Assembly: GCA_964019155.1 (NCBI GenBank) | Contig: OZ025239.1 | Coordinates: 105,676,112 to 105,740,111, forward strand | Direction of reading: 5' to 3' | DNA length: 64,000 nucleotides | DNA from: Osedax fenrisi | Taxonomy: Eukaryota > Annelida > Polychaeta > Sabellida > Siboglinidae | In this document: in pieces, positions 46,472 through 58,881 of the stretch | How positions within the stretch are numbered: the stretch's first letter is position 1 | Layout of the letters: each line of letters begins with the position of its first letter | Program-made: the position numbers and the translations under genes | Notes under the pieces: model-generated | Database searches by the model: none | Told to the model about the DNA's origin: nothing | The model's input: the letters and a program-made list of their open reading frames with translations, nothing else

Positions 46472-47654
46472 TTTCTTTAGCGTGATGTCGATATCGATTG
46501 TTCTTGTCTCCGTTGTAGACGGTCAGCGTGGTTCGGCTTGGGTTTAGGTGACCAAGCGTTGGTCGTGCGTTGTTGCAGTGCTCGGGATACATTCGAAGAT
46601 ACGTACGTAGTGGAAGGATATTTCCTTCCGCGCCTGTGTCTACCTTCGCCTTCATGGTCGCGGGTAGCCCTCTCAGCGTGAAGCGTAGGACGGTGTTCAG
46701 TACTCTTGTCGGGTCTGCTGCGATCTCGTCGAGTTTCAGGTCGTTGAATTTCAGCTCGTCGAACGTGCGGTCGTATGAGCGGTCGTGTGTGCGGTCGGGT
46801 CCGCGATCGTATGTGCGGTCGTGTCCGCGATCGTGTTTTCGGGCGTGACCTGTGTTATTATGGTACTGGGCAGAAAGTGGTTTAGATTTTTGGCGAAACA
46901 CCGCAGCCCAGTGACCAATTTTGTGACAAAATCGACACTCGGACTGTGCGGCGGGGCACTGGGTACCCGTGTGTTTCAGGCCGCAATATTTACAAGTAAC
47001 ATAATAATTAGTAATCTTATCATTATGTGATTTATCGAGGCGATTATTAGTCTTCCGATATGCGGTCTTAGGTTTATTATCACTAAGTCTATTACTAACA
47101 TGATCGATATGGGTGTTGGAGCCGGCTTTGAACTCCTTGAGCTCGCTCTGTAGTGCTTCGTAGGTACGGGCGATTTTCATGGCCTGGTCGAGTGTTAGGG
47201 TGTTGTCCTTGCAGAGTATATCTTCCCTGACTTTGTCGTGAGCGCCTCCTCTGATTATTTGCTCTATCAGGCGCGTTTCTATCTCGGTTTCATCACGGAA
47301 TTTGCATTTCTTCGCTTGGAGCATGCATTTAGTCATGTATTCGTCTACTAGTTCGTCTTTGGCTTGTTTCATCTTTTCTAGTAGTAGTCTGGCCAGTCTG
47401 TAGTTAGACCTTGGCTCTAGGACCTCGCTCAGGTGGGCCCAAAATTCGATTAGAGTTTTGGTTTCATTGTTCCACGTGTTATATATTCTCAGCCCTTCTT
47501 CACCGATCCATATGAGGACGTATGTCATCCTCTCTTCGCTTTTCAATTTTGATAACGGGCCCTTGAATATTAATGTAACATATTGTTTAAATGCCATTAA
47601 TTCGTGGGGTAGGTCTCCTGACCATACCATGCTCGGGGTCCTTATTCCGTCCAT
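46440..47654 (-). CDS. gypsy gag and aspartic protease region
   Basis: 404 codons from MDGIRTPSMVWSG. The first ~190 residues are capsid-like (LIEFWAHLSEVLEPRSNYRL, then EQIIRGGAHDKVREDIL). Next come zinc knuckles CKYCGLKHTGTQC and CRFCHKIGHWAAVF, then an Arg/His/Asp-rich repeat (HDRGHDRTYDRGPDRTHDRS). The protease motif is KVDTGAEGNILP. The second knuckle has lost its last Cys (AAVF). The frame shifts near 46480, after TVYNGDKN, so the protease and RT are no longer in one frame. Confidence 0.9.
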   Translation of the reverse strand: MDGIRTPSMVWSGDLPHELMAFKQYVTLIFKGPLSKLKSEERMTYVLIWIGEEGLRIYNTWNNETKTLIEFWAHLSEVLEPRSNYRLARLLLEKMKQAKDELVDEYMTKCMLQAKKCKFRDETEIETRLIEQIIRGGAHDKVREDILCKDNTLTLDQAMKIARTYEALQSELKEFKAGSNTHIDHVSNRLSDNKPKTAYRKTNNRLDKSHNDKITNYYVTCKYCGLKHTGTQCPAAQSECRFCHKIGHWAAVFRQKSKPLSAQYHNNTGHARKHDRGHDRTYDRGPDRTHDRSYDRTFDELKFNDLKLDEIAADPTRVLNTVLRFTLRGLPATMKAKVDTGAEGNILPLRTYLRMYPEHCNNARPTLGHLNPSRTTLTVYNGDKNNRYRHHAKESDNTSYLLCS

Positions 47655-47766
47655 AATTATTATTTTTTTTTAATTTGTTAAAAAAAAATTTTCCGTACAC
47701 GTGCTTTTTTTTTTAAAAGGCTTTAAATGTCTGATTCTGGCGTTCGTTTTTTTACCGCTGTCACCA

Positions 47767-47968
47767 TGTTATGATAGTTTATTGTTCTAACTATAACGGA
47801 ATAGATCTGGATGCAAATAATGGCTAAGTTACAAGTTTATGCTATGAAGATTTGATATATTAATAAAACACGTCTAACTAGATATATATTTATTTACAAG
47901 AGGACGTTAATATGAAATATGTCAAGGGTCGCAGGTCATATGCAATGACTATAAATAACAATACAACA
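47767..47968 (-). repeat. 5' LTR of the gypsy element
   Basis: 202 bp; three mismatches to the other LTR, which means a fairly recent insertion. Confidence 0.95.
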
Positions 47969-48248
47969 GTCTCTTCCACCAATTTCCATACCTCCAACTC
48001 TCCTTATTCACTGGGAATCGTCCTACCTTAAATTTAAATCTTCCGTTCCCTCATTTAGTAATCTCTCCATTAATACTAATTTAGACCCCACACCTAATAA
48101 TCCTTCTGAAAATTCCAACTCCCCTTATATTCCTGTAAAATCAACTCTATCTATTGATTTAAATAATTCCACCATCACAAGTGTCCCATTTGTTGATTCA
48201 CTAAAATCTAATCATATATCTACACCTTCTCTAACTAAATCTGCATGA
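47969..48248 (+). pseudogene. LINE ORF1, carboxy-terminal part beyond the gypsy insertion
   Basis: After the duplicated GTCTC the frame continues LPPISIPPTLLIHWESSYLK and a Ser/Asn-rich tail to the stop near 48246 (SLTKSA). Joined with 43408 across the insertion it is one frame. Confidence 0.8.
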
Positions 48249-49044
48249 CTATCTGAACACATTCCCTAATAAATATTCGTTCTCTTCGTTCCAATGCCTC
48301 ACTCTTATTACCATTCCTTAAAAAGTCCAATTTTAGTATTATTGCATTAACGGAAACATGGAAATCTCAAGATGATTCCGACATATTTGCCCTATTTCAC
48401 AATGTTGGTTATACATTAATCTTATCGCTACGATTATCAGGTCGTGGTGGTGAGGTTGGCTTCCTCGTAAAAACTTCTCTACCTTTACCATGTACATCCA
48501 TATCCCATAATCCGTAACCCCATCTCCTTAAGTATATCTATAACTCTTGCCTCATCTTTTATATTACCACTTTTTGATTACTGTAATATTCTCCTTTTCT
48601 TCTTACCTAGCTATCAAATTACAAAATTACAAATACTACAGAATGCGTTAGTACAATCAATTTTTAAAATTGATCGCTTTAAAGCGAGAAATTTATCCAA
48701 TACATATTTCTCCATATTTAAAGAGATTGCATTGGCTACCAATCAAATTTAGAGTAATATTTAAAGTTTTTCTACTAACTGATAACTATCTTCATCAGAA
48801 CCGACCTGCATATCTATTTTCCTTAATCTCTATTCTCACTCATACTATATCTCTCCGTTCTACTACTTCTTACCTTATACATCTACCCTCTAAACTTAAT
48901 CTCCATACCACTAATATTCGTGCATTGCACATATCGGCCCCTTATCTATGGAACAAACTACCACATAACCTACGCTCCACTCAATCCACCAACTCATTTA
49001 AATCATTATTAAAAACATATCTATTTACTATTGCATTTACCTGA
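48249..49044 (+). pseudogene. LINE ORF2 remnant: endonuclease start fused to RT C terminus
   Basis: 48260-48515 reads INIRSLRSNASLLLPFLKKS, IIALTETW (N-terminal APE-endonuclease motifs) and GRGGEVGFLVKTSL. It then jumps to PLFDYCNILLFFLPSYQITK, continuing ISPYLKRLHWLPIKFRVIFK and ending LWNKLPHNLRSTQSTNSFKS with TGA at 49042. The RT core is missing. The join lies near 48520. Confidence 0.82.
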
Positions 49045-49204
49045 TCACTATTTGTATCACTATTTACAATTCTATTTACTATTTATATTAATGTTGAGTA
49101 CTTTCTGTATTCTAATTGTTCATTATTATTAGTTATATTATTTTCGTTTATGTTCCATTATATCGATTTTTTTGACTTTAGACGCTTGATTGCTATGGCA
49201 CAAA

Positions 49205-49262
49205 GAGTCTTTAAAATAAATTACTACATTGGAGGTACTATATTGTAGGTACTACATTGTAT
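49205..49262. repeat. 2.5 copies of the 14-bp satellite at a LINE 3' end
   Basis: TACATTGGAGGTACTATATTGTAGGTACTACATTGTA directly follows the LINE 3' terminus. It is the same unit as the 1.37-kb array at 36063. Confidence 0.85.
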
Positions 49263-49331
49263 ACATATGTTAGTCCTAACTATAATAGATATACCCTACT
49301 ATGATTATACATATGTTAGACATACGGGTTA

Positions 49332-49471
49332 CGATCAAAAAGGACGAGTTGAGGTGCAAAGGTTACATTTTAAATGCGAAAAAAATGTGTATAGGCTCAC
49401 TTTGGGATGTAATTCAGCTAAAAAAAACCAAACAGAACAAAACTAAACCAAATAACCCACAAATATCTATA

Positions 49472-49539
<68 letters not shown>

Positions 49540-49594
49540 TATTAACTCGTATTTCAAATGTAACCTTTAACCCTCAACTCGTCCTTTTTGATCG
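49332..49594. mobile_element. 263-bp TIR element with a TA-tract core
   Basis: The ends CGATCAAAAAGGACGAGTTGAG and, inverted, CTCAACTCGTCCTTTTTGATCG match for 22 bp, and the repeat extends inward (AAAGGTTACATTT) with few mismatches. The core holds (TA)n at 49480-49538 and a CTAAACCAAAT-like run that also occurs near 53810-53880. No clear target duplication is seen. Confidence 0.75.
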
Positions 49595-49994
49595 TCTCCC
49601 ATTTTATAGATCTCAATATTATATTGAATATATATATACAACTATAATATTTGAAATAGAATACATTATAATGATTATATGATTAATAAACACATTAAAT
49701 GTGACATTTATATTTATAATATATAATAAAATTACATTTTATTTATATAGGTATATAATATATATATAGTGATGTTTGAGTATATATATATACTGGTATA
49801 CCAGTTGTATTTATATTAAACATATATGTAATGAACGATTTAAATCTATGATTTAATTGAATCAATTATAAATTAATTTATAAATAAGATATCTATCGCC
49901 ATCTATATTTTCTTTGAAACATTATTTGATTTGATTGGCAGATACGGGTCAGTTTCTAAATGTTAAAATCATAACAAGGTTGATAATCTCCGTA

Positions 49995-50105
49995 ATGGCC
50001 AATCCGAGAAAATTTAGCGAAAAAATAGCTCTGCAATTACAAAAACAAGCTGAGGAAACTGCAGCATTTGAAGCAATATTACGTGACTTACCTACACCAA
50101 TATCT
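49995..50105 (+). CDS. CRTC: CRTC (CREB-regulated transcription coactivator), first coding exon
   Basis: Starts MANPRKFSEKIALQLQKQAE and continues ETAAFEAILRDLPTPIS. This is the CREB-binding N terminus of CRTC/TORC proteins: compare (N)NPRKFSEKIAL..QKQAE(E/G)TA.FE. Fly TORC also starts MANPRKFSEKIAL. CRTCs enter the nucleus when cAMP or calcium signals block their SIK phosphorylation, and they co-activate CREB. The ATG has G at -3 and +4. Candidate donors are GTTTGT at 50106 and GTAAAA at 50110; human CRTC1 exon 1 ends at a similar distance (42 codons). No second exon is recognised in the remaining 13.9 kb, so the gene probably continues beyond the window. Confidence 0.85.
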
Positions 50106-50109
50106 GTTT

Positions 50110-51514
50110 GTAAAATTAACCATATTATTATTAAGGAATCATCATCCTAGATTTTCAAAAATTATATTATATTTATTTTCAAATATATGTATTAATATAA
50201 TTCAATTAACTCATTAATTATTACTTTTTCATAATTTAATTATGGTAACTTTATCATTACAAAATATTTTATTAATATGTTATAAATTTGTTATCATATA
50301 AATACACAATCATTTATATAAAGGTATTTATTGTCTATTACATATTATTATAATAATTATTATAAATTATAATTATTATAATATATATTATTTTTATTAT
50401 TATTATAATACTACAATGCATCATTAAATGATTATAATATTACAATATTACTCTAAATATTTAAATTTGTACTCAAGATATATAATTATATACCTTTTAA
50501 TTATTATTTTATATTAAAATATTTAATAATTATCAAATTAATTATTTAAAAAAAGAACTAATTTTATTAGTAAATAGAGTCTGTTACCTTTATATTATAA
50601 TAATTAAGACAATTTTATATTATATTATATTGAATATATATATATATATATATATAATAACATTATGTATCATAGTTATGTACATAATTTGTAAATAATG
50701 TTAATTAATATTACACTATTTCATAAATAAATTATTATTATAATAATTATAAATATTACATTTAAAGTTTAATGATTTAAACATATAATATATCATATAT
50801 TATATGATATATACGTTATGTTTAAACATATATAAATATATATATATATCATAGTTATTTTATTGTTATAATAATTACTATTGAAACTAAAATATGTTAA
50901 TAATATTTCACGTAATTTACTTAATATATATATGAGGTTTTAAAGTTTATTAATCTTCAAGTAAGTTTTTTGTAATTTATTATCCTTGAAAATATTTTAT
51001 TGTAAAATATATAGAAACGTATAAATAGCTAATATAAATTTAATATTTTTTATATGTTAATATGAGACTCAATAACATTATTATAAAATAGATTTTAGTA
51101 GAATATAATATAAATACTTATTGTAAGTACTATTAATACTATTTAATATATTATCATAATCACAATAATAATGTGGTATATAGTATATACCACATTATTA
51201 TATACTATATACTACATATACAGTATATGATATACTACATACAAGATATATTATGATATATGATATATTAATATATATATAGGCATTTTATAATAAAAAT
51301 GTTTACTATCCATAATATACATAAATGGTGTATATTTTGTAAATAATTAGTATGTAGTTGAAATTTTATATTGTAACTAATTAATATATTTTAAATAATG
51401 TTAACGAATTATTGTAATCAAATTTCCATTAGTGGAAATTATACAATATAATTGTACAGCAAATCATTTTTAATCAAGTATGCTGAATATGCTTAACATT
51501 TTATTCTAACATTG

Positions 51515-51554
<40 letters not shown>

Positions 51555-51880
51555 GATTGAATTGTATCCACTATAAAATAGATATTATGATGAATCATAT
51601 CATATAAGTATGCGCATATAATATATATATATAATATAAATTAAGTATAATCAAATGATTCAGCTTTCATGCGTACAATACCAGGTATCTTTGAATACGT
51701 ATTTAAATTTCAAGATATAAATAAGATAATTTAATTAAAATGTATACTTGAAATTAATAAAATTTACTATATTTTTATTAAATATATTTATTCTATAATA
51801 TAAATAGTAAATACATTATCCATACATTACCTTTAGACTCATCATTATAGTGTAGTAAAAATGGTGAGTACCAAATGCGA
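50110..51880. other. AT-rich sequence, probable CRTC intron
   Basis: Almost pure A/T with short TA tracts (about 51522-51551). No exon is seen. Confidence 0.6.
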
Positions 51881-51899
51881 TTTATTTTAATCCAATATA

Positions 51900-52097
51900 G
51901 ATGAAGTTTTCACTTATAACCCTATGGTTCTAATGTACCTTCGAAGCCGCTTTCATGTTAAGCAATTCATGGTTTCAACGAGAGCCGATCATTTATTTAT
52001 ACACAATTATATAAGATCACTTTTAGATATTATTTTAAGACCTATTTTAATGGTCCGAATGGGGCTTGAACCCACGTCCTACTGCTTGTATATATAT
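51900..52097 (-). mobile_element. tRNA-derived SINE, copy 2
   Basis: Inverted relative of the copy at 7588. On the minus strand it reads AAGCAGTAGGACGTGGGTTCAAGCCCC (B box) and then CATTAAAATAGGTCTTAAAA and the same body, to GGTTATAAGTGAAAAC. The 5' end is cut by a TA tract at 52090; the A-rich tail is not shared. Confidence 0.8.
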
Positions 52098-52981
52098 ATA
52101 ATATAAATAATTATGTATGTATTTTTAAATAAAAATTAAATTATCACTTACTAACAATACATACATTACAAACAATCACAGCATACATGTTATGAAATAA
52201 TAATATATTATTGTTGATCTTTTAATTAGTAATGTGTTGGACCATTATGATGAATAATATTATAGTTCTTTATGTATTGTTAATTAATTATTTTTATTAA
52301 TTATATATTATAATTTGACTAAATCTTCCAATTCTGTGGTCATTAATAATGACTCATTATGCTAAACTACTTTTATATTTGTACATTATATCATATATTC
52401 TAATACTTACTATAATCCATATTAAATCTTAGCCTGGTAGATAATCTCATTTCACAAAATGAGTCATTCTGAGATTTAATATGGAGGCGTGGCCTATATT
52501 ATATAATATAAGCACCAATTGTACCACAATGGTCACCATATTATTTAGATTTAAAATCAAGAACATAACTACATTAAACATGTAAAGTTGAGTAGATTTC
52601 AATACAATGTTACAATGGTGTCTTATTATCTTTTTAATTTATATAATCATATTTGTATATATTAAACTGTAATTTAGTAATTTATTCTGATCCTATATAT
52701 ATAATATATAATTAATGTAAGAGGTGTAGGCATAAATTCAGTAGTAGTAATTCAGTAATAGATAAATAAATTATCTATTTTTTATAAAAAAAATAAGCAC
52801 TAATTCATTATGAAAAAATCATATTGTATAATACATGTTATCTTAAATATTTTTTAGTAAATTAACTGGTTTAAAATTAGATAATATAGACTACTCAATA
52901 TTTATATGACTTACAAATTTAAAAACTTAAAAACTATTATAAATGTCAATGTGTAAATAATATGTAAACATTTCTTATTTA
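52098..52981. other. AT-rich sequence, no gene seen
   Basis: Contains a short inverted pair (AATCTCATTTCACAAAATGAGTCATTCTGAGATT, 52443-52476). Nothing else of note. Confidence 0.6.
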
Positions 52982-52985
52982 TTAA

Positions 52986-53630
52986 GGGCCGGCGTAACCT
53001 TGCTGGATTTACATGTAAAAGATAGGGAAAAATAGCTATTTTTTAACAGGCTATATATTTTCTATTTATTAGTATTTTTTTCTAATTTTATTTTAATTAT
53101 CTAGATAACATTCATCTCTAGTTATATATAGTAAAATAATAAATGTATTATTAATTAAAGAAAAGTTAATTATAATATTAAAATTATTTAAAAATATATT
53201 TATTACCAATTTTTTAAATTATTTAAAAATATATTTATTACCAATTTTTTAAATTATTTTTCAAATAATTATATTAATAGATTATATTTACGTTAGCTTA
53301 CATACCTACATAATAATAACCATATATTAGGTATATACTCAGAACATTTTATAAAGATTCATAGAAGAGTTCAAAAGATATAGATATTAAAAAAAATAAA
53401 AATCAACAAAAAAAACACCATCTATTGGCATCTAAAGTTTTATTTGCATGTTTTCTAATTATTAAATCCCACCATTTTGAATAGGTGTATGATTAAACTT
53501 GGTATTTGAGGCACTTATGTTTAATTGTATACTATATAGTATATATCATTTTAAAGATAATGAATTACTTTTTAATATTTCAATATAAAAAAATGTTCCC
53601 TAAAAATAAAAACGAAGGTTACGCCATCCC
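52986..53630. mobile_element. TTAA-flanked MITE, 645 bp (GGGCCGGCGTAACC ends)
   Basis: The ends GGGCCGGCGTAACCTT and, inverted, GGGATGGCGTAACCTT lie between TTAA tetranucleotides (52982-52985 and 53631-53634). TTTACATGTAAAAGATA follows the left end, as in the element at 60151. A 38-bp interior direct repeat is at 53189-53265. TTAA duplication suggests the piggyBac superfamily. Non-coding. Confidence 0.78.
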
Positions 53631-53634
53631 TTAA

Positions 53635-56600
53635 CAATATAAATAAGAATATACAACACTACTCATCATGCAAACTATCCAATCAAATCTAAGAATTTTC
53701 AATGTGCCTATTAATCTTGTTTTTCATTATTTTCTTATTATAATATAAATTGTTACTATAAAACTATATATATATATATATAATTTTATTGGCTCACTTG
53801 GAATGTAATGCAGCTAAAAAAACCTGGAGATATCAAAACTAAACCCAACCAAACCAAACTAAACCAGTGAAACCAACTCAAACCCAACATATTCATTACC
53901 ATATACCTATAGTTTATATTAGTAGTATATAATATACATATATATATATACATATATTAATTAAATCAAGTAGTATATTTATTTTTATTCAATTAAATGT
54001 ATGATATAAATATTACGTTGGTTATATAATCAATTAGTGAGTCTACATTGAGAATATGTCAATCATTATCCTAAAACATAAACACACCTACAACATAATT
54101 ATGACAGGCAAATGATGAGTACTGCTGTGGTTGGTAATGCCCTTTATCAGTTGATAATATTAGTACATTATCAATATGTATACAAACCCATATATCATTT
54201 ATTCTATTTTATATTCAAGTTATTATATATATATATATATAATATATATTAATAATATTTATTTATTGTAACTTGATATATAATATATATATTGTTTATA
54301 TAGTAATAAATATATGTATATATTTATGTATCAGTAATTTTATATTTATACTATTTTTTAAGCTATTAATTCCAATTTACTAATACAATAAAATAAAATA
54401 TTTACTTTGATATTGATTTTCTATTTTGTTATACATAGTATGTATTACATTATAAATTAATTATGATAAATTATCACTATAACAAATTATATAGTATTCA
54501 ATATTGCAAATATATATTTTATAATTTTCATAATATATACTATAATTACTATATAGATAATAACCAAAGATTTTGTGAAGATAAAATATTATACTCCCTA
54601 TCTATCTCTAGTACCTCAAAATTTAATTTAATCTAAATAATAACACTAGATGGCGAAATATTATATGAAATGTTATATCACTTGATATTTTTATTTCGTA
54701 TGTGAAATTATAAAAATTAAAAAAAAATATTTCAAAATATTATTTATTATCAACACAACTTTTTGTTTATAATAGTATATTTAATATGATATTATATATA
54801 ATTACTTATATTATTAAAATATCAATAATTTATGCCATTTATTAATTGTATATCGGCCGATATAAGAGATTTATCTAATAAATATGTTATTTCCTAAGGT
54901 TGTAAAAAGTAAAAAGTAAAAAGTACACAGTAAAAAGTAGGTCCAAAAAAACGGCATACTTTTGGATACACTTTTGTTTTTACACGGCTAATATAAAAAG
55001 GGCATACATTATCGGCATCCTTATGATAAACTATGCTGATAATAAACACATGGATCTTAGCGAATCTCCATAGTTGTAGCATATTAATACCTATGGCTTC
55101 ACCCCATATAGATATCATTAAATATACTTGATATAAGTGATTATTATGATAAATATAATATTTTACTCAATTATTAAAATATGGGTAGATAAACTAATAT
55201 TCATTTTAGAACATTTTAAATTAATATTTTTATTTTTTTTAAACTTTTAATATAACTTTTAAACTTTTAATATAATTTTTAAACTTTTAATATAATGTGC
55301 TTAAAGTAAATTACAAATAAATGCTTATATTTAACATATAATGAAATAGTTTTCTATACAAATTTTTTTATTTTTAAGTATAAACAATATTGTAATATTG
55401 GCAATTGAAGTAGCTGTCGGTTCAAAATTACAATAATTATAGAAAATTATTTGTATCTAAATATTAACACTAGATGGGCATATCAAATGAATAGGTTACA
55501 CAAATGTACACAAGTACCGCAATATCTTGGTAGTAACTAGGACTATACAACATTAATTTAAAAATAATTATCTAACAATTATGAATACAATATACTCTAT
55601 TACTACAATTACATTAATGTAAGATTTTTATAATTATACAAATCTTTTCAATAAAAAGTAAATAATTTCTACAATAAACTTACAAGTTTATAAACAATAT
55701 AGTAACTGAATGAAATACACACACACAAAACTGATATAGTATAATCATTGCAATTCATTCATACATGATAGTATTACCTACATTAAAATTACAGTTATAG
55801 AGCTATTTATAACTTAGTGGCCAATACAAGAACTCCTTATCTATTAACATGGCATGTCATTAAATATAAAATACACAGTCATATTAAAAACATTAGATGT
55901 CATACCCTTTTACTAGTGACTTATAAGTAGAAAATTCATATAATATTAATATTTCAGTATATAGATGTTTCCGTTATATTAGTATCTATATATTTGTATC
56001 GCGATGCATTATTAATACCATATTTATATTCAAATTCATTTTTTGAATTATTAAAAATAAATATAAAGACATTATTGAATATTCAATCTTCGATATTTAA
56101 ACTTTATATTTAAATAGTGTACGCATATAATGTAGGCATACACTGTGTACGACTTAAACACATAATTAAATCGACTAATATGCGCGAAAATCAGAATTGC
56201 ATTCTTACAACCTGAGTGAATCCACAATTGTAGATGTTAGCCGAACATGTAAATCTGGATAGAAATCCAAGAAATTGTTTTAAAAATTGATACTATATCG
56301 GGCTTTCACTAAACACGAAGCTTATTACACGGCGATAATTACACGGCGATAATTGTGTAGGCCTACATCACTATAATCATACTATTAATGATGATGATGA
56401 TTGGGATGATATATTGTTACACTGTGGCATGTACTTGTCTATTACAATCATTCTTGATTCAAAAATATATACAGATATATATATATATTCATATTATATA
56501 TTGTACAAAATAGATAAAGCTAATCTAATCAATATACGAGTCCACTGATATTGAGAAGAGATATACAAGGCAATACTGTAAGACTAATACCTCATCGTCT

Positions 56601-57580
56601 CTTTAAAAACGATATCATTTTATTTAGTAACGGTGTTTTAGTAATGTAATAATTAGTAAATAGCGTTCAATCTAATGAAAATATCACTCTATATCGGGAG
56701 CATTTTACTAGCCAAATATCGGCGAAAATTTAAATCGGACAATTTCGGTATCAACGGTTATAGACATTAGAATGTTTTCTAAAACATTGTGCAACATAGG
56801 TGCAATATAGTAAACTTAACCTTTATTCAAACGATGATCCTGACCAGATTTTATTTATTTGTTATTTATTTGTTATTTATGATAATCGTAACTAACACAT
56901 ATATAGTTATTAATAGAATAGAATGAATACAACTTGTTTGATATTTAGTAAATATTCAGAAATGAATAATTTGAAGCAAGTGATATTAAGCTATTAAAAT
57001 CTGGCCCTATATCTAGCAGCTATATCTGGCAGCTATATTTGTTTGTGTGAAGTTCACATTGTAAACGCATCTTGATATTAAGTTAATATTTAAATAAATA
57101 TATGATTTAGTAATTCAATGTGTAAAATAAATAAACCAATAATGACTTCCCATAAAACAATTCTATATTGATAAATTATTGATTACATGTGAATCTTCAC
57201 TTGAATACTGCTCTTTAAATATACTAAATAATATAAAACCTGTGTTAATTGTTAATTGTAAAATTAATAATATCTTATCTTTTTAATAAGATAATGAAGT
57301 TTAGACAAATTAGATAAATATAATATGTTATATTATATAATATATTATAATCTCTGTATATATTTATAAATAACTGTATTATTAGTAACAAATACAGTAA
57401 ATTAATTCTATATTTATATTAGATTCATTTATTAGATTTATATTATATTTATTTATATTTTATTATATTTAAATAGAATAATGTACTTTATTAGTTAATT
57501 TCATTTTACTTATTTCAAATATATATTGATTATAACACCAATAAATACATACTAAAAGATTTACATTGTACAGTGTACAC
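53635..57580. other. AT-rich sequence, no gene seen
   Basis: Holds a CTAAACCAAACC-type run at 53817-53885, a triple 20-bp repeat (AAACTTTTAATATAATTTTT) at 55240-55300, a duplicated TTACACGGCGATAA at 56325-56355, and scattered TA tracts. A slightly less AT-rich patch at 56130-56360 opens no frame. Confidence 0.55.
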
Positions 57581-57582
57581 TA

Positions 57583-58879
57583 GGGTAGCCTGTTTTTGAA
57601 AGTTTTGCTATGTCGATCACAGTAGGTCAAAAATGTCATAATAAACATATTTATGAAGTTTCATCAACAAATATATAATATTGGTAAAACGAAATCACTT
57701 TAATGAAGAAATATTTGCATTTATTTTACAATGTAAATTTCTATAAATATAAATTGTTTGTTATGTATTTTATATATTTGTGCAAGTGCACGTTGTCATA
57801 AAAATAAAATATTTGGCAAATACGTGTATAAATATATTATAATATTAATAAAGTACAAAATTATTTAAAAATTTCAAATTTTTTTAATTTTTAATTAATG
57901 TAATTTATTCGACTATTTTTTTGATAAATTATTTTAATTTATTATTAAACTTTGTTGTGAGCCTATAATTGATATCTAGGAGGTATAATAAAAAAAAATA
58001 TTTATTTTTAGTCTAGTTTACCCCAACATTTATTTGTTGTTAAAATTCTCAACAAAAGTAATTTTTTGAATAAATATATGCTATTTTTATATCAATACTT
58101 ATAATTTTATATTCATATAATGATGATAGACATATACAGTCAACTCCCTATAAGTCGGACTCGCAAGAGACTGGGAAAATTGTCCGACTTATCCGAGATT
58201 CATAATATCATGCTAATAAGACATGCGACGCGCAGCGTGATTTAAAGGGTTACCAAAATGTAGAATTATATAAAAATCAATAACATAAAATGTGGTCTTC
58301 ATTAATATTACTTACTAAAATTAAATATACATTATTCAAATTAAAAATGTCTGACATTTTTATAAAAAGTCCTACTTATCCAGTATAAAAATCATAAATT
58401 TGATATAATATGTGTCTGACTTATAGAAAAGTCCTACTTATCCAATCCAACTTATCCGATTAATTTAACATGGATCTAGATACAAATCCAACCAAACCAA
58501 CTAAATGTGTCCGACTTACCGAGAGTTGACTGTATAATATATTTTTTTTTTTTATTATTCCAATGATAATTTTTTTTTTGAATTAGAAAAAATTAAAATA
58601 TTAAATTAAAATTCCGTGGATCGATTTAAATATTTTACAAACAAATTTTAATATTTTTTGGATGTATGCTAACAATTTGTCTTTCATATATTTGTAATTT
58701 AAATTTTTTCGTAAATTTTCAATGTAAATTCTTATCTATTTTTGAATATGGTTTCGTTTTCTGAATTTTTTTCGGTTTTCAATTTTTTTTTATTGAATCT
58801 GGAAGAAAAAGGAGTTATTCCGAGCGAGATGGCACTTTTATATGAAGGGAACTAAAAAAGTTACCAAAACAGGCTACCC
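57583..58879. mobile_element. TA-flanked TIR element, 1.3 kb (GGGTAGCCTGTTTT ends)
   Basis: The ends GGGTAGCCTGTTTTTGAAAG and, inverted, GGGTAGCCTGTTTTGGTAAC lie between TA dinucleotides (57581-57582 and 58880-58881). The interior is AT-rich with no coding frame and carries a nested MITE at 58137. Superfamily not assigned. Confidence 0.8.
58137..58532. mobile_element. pogo/Tigger-like MITE, 396 bp, nested
   Basis: The ends CAGTCAACTCCCTATAAGTC and, inverted, CAGTCAACTCTCGGTAAGTC, each followed by GGAC, are flanked by TA. This matches the CAGT...AACTC...TAAGTCGGA style of pogo/Tigger elements. GTCCGACTTATCC-like motifs recur inside. Confidence 0.85.
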
Positions 58880-58881
58880 TA

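Larger units (their letters stand above)
43409..47968 (-). mobile_element. Ty3/gypsy LTR retrotransposon, 4.56 kb, with GTCTC target duplication
   Basis: Minus-strand element with 202-bp LTRs at both ends (TGTTGTATTG...CATAACA when read on the minus strand), differing at three positions by my comparison. Five-bp duplications GTCTC flank it (43404-43408 and 47969-47973). A primer-binding-site-like TGGTGACAGCGG follows the 5' LTR. A polypurine AAAGGGGGA precedes the 3' LTR. The gag-pol content is listed separately. It interrupts the LINE ORF1 between DWS and LPPIS. Confidence 0.95.
42241..49245 (+). mobile_element. LINE copy with internal deletion, split by a Ty3/gypsy insertion
   Basis: Parts in order on the + strand: probable 5' leader, ORF1 with a PHD-like finger, a gypsy element (43409-47968), the rest of ORF1, the start of the endonuclease, then a direct jump near 48520 to the C-terminal part of the reverse transcriptase. 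The 3' end CACAAAGAGTCTTTAAAATA is shared with the LINE at 26775. The central ORF2 (endonuclease core and RT catalytic motifs) is deleted. Confidence 0.85.

Noticed and set aside
54894..55118. 74-codon minus-strand frame
   Set aside because: No recognisable domain; preceded by an AAAAAGT simple repeat; no support beyond length.
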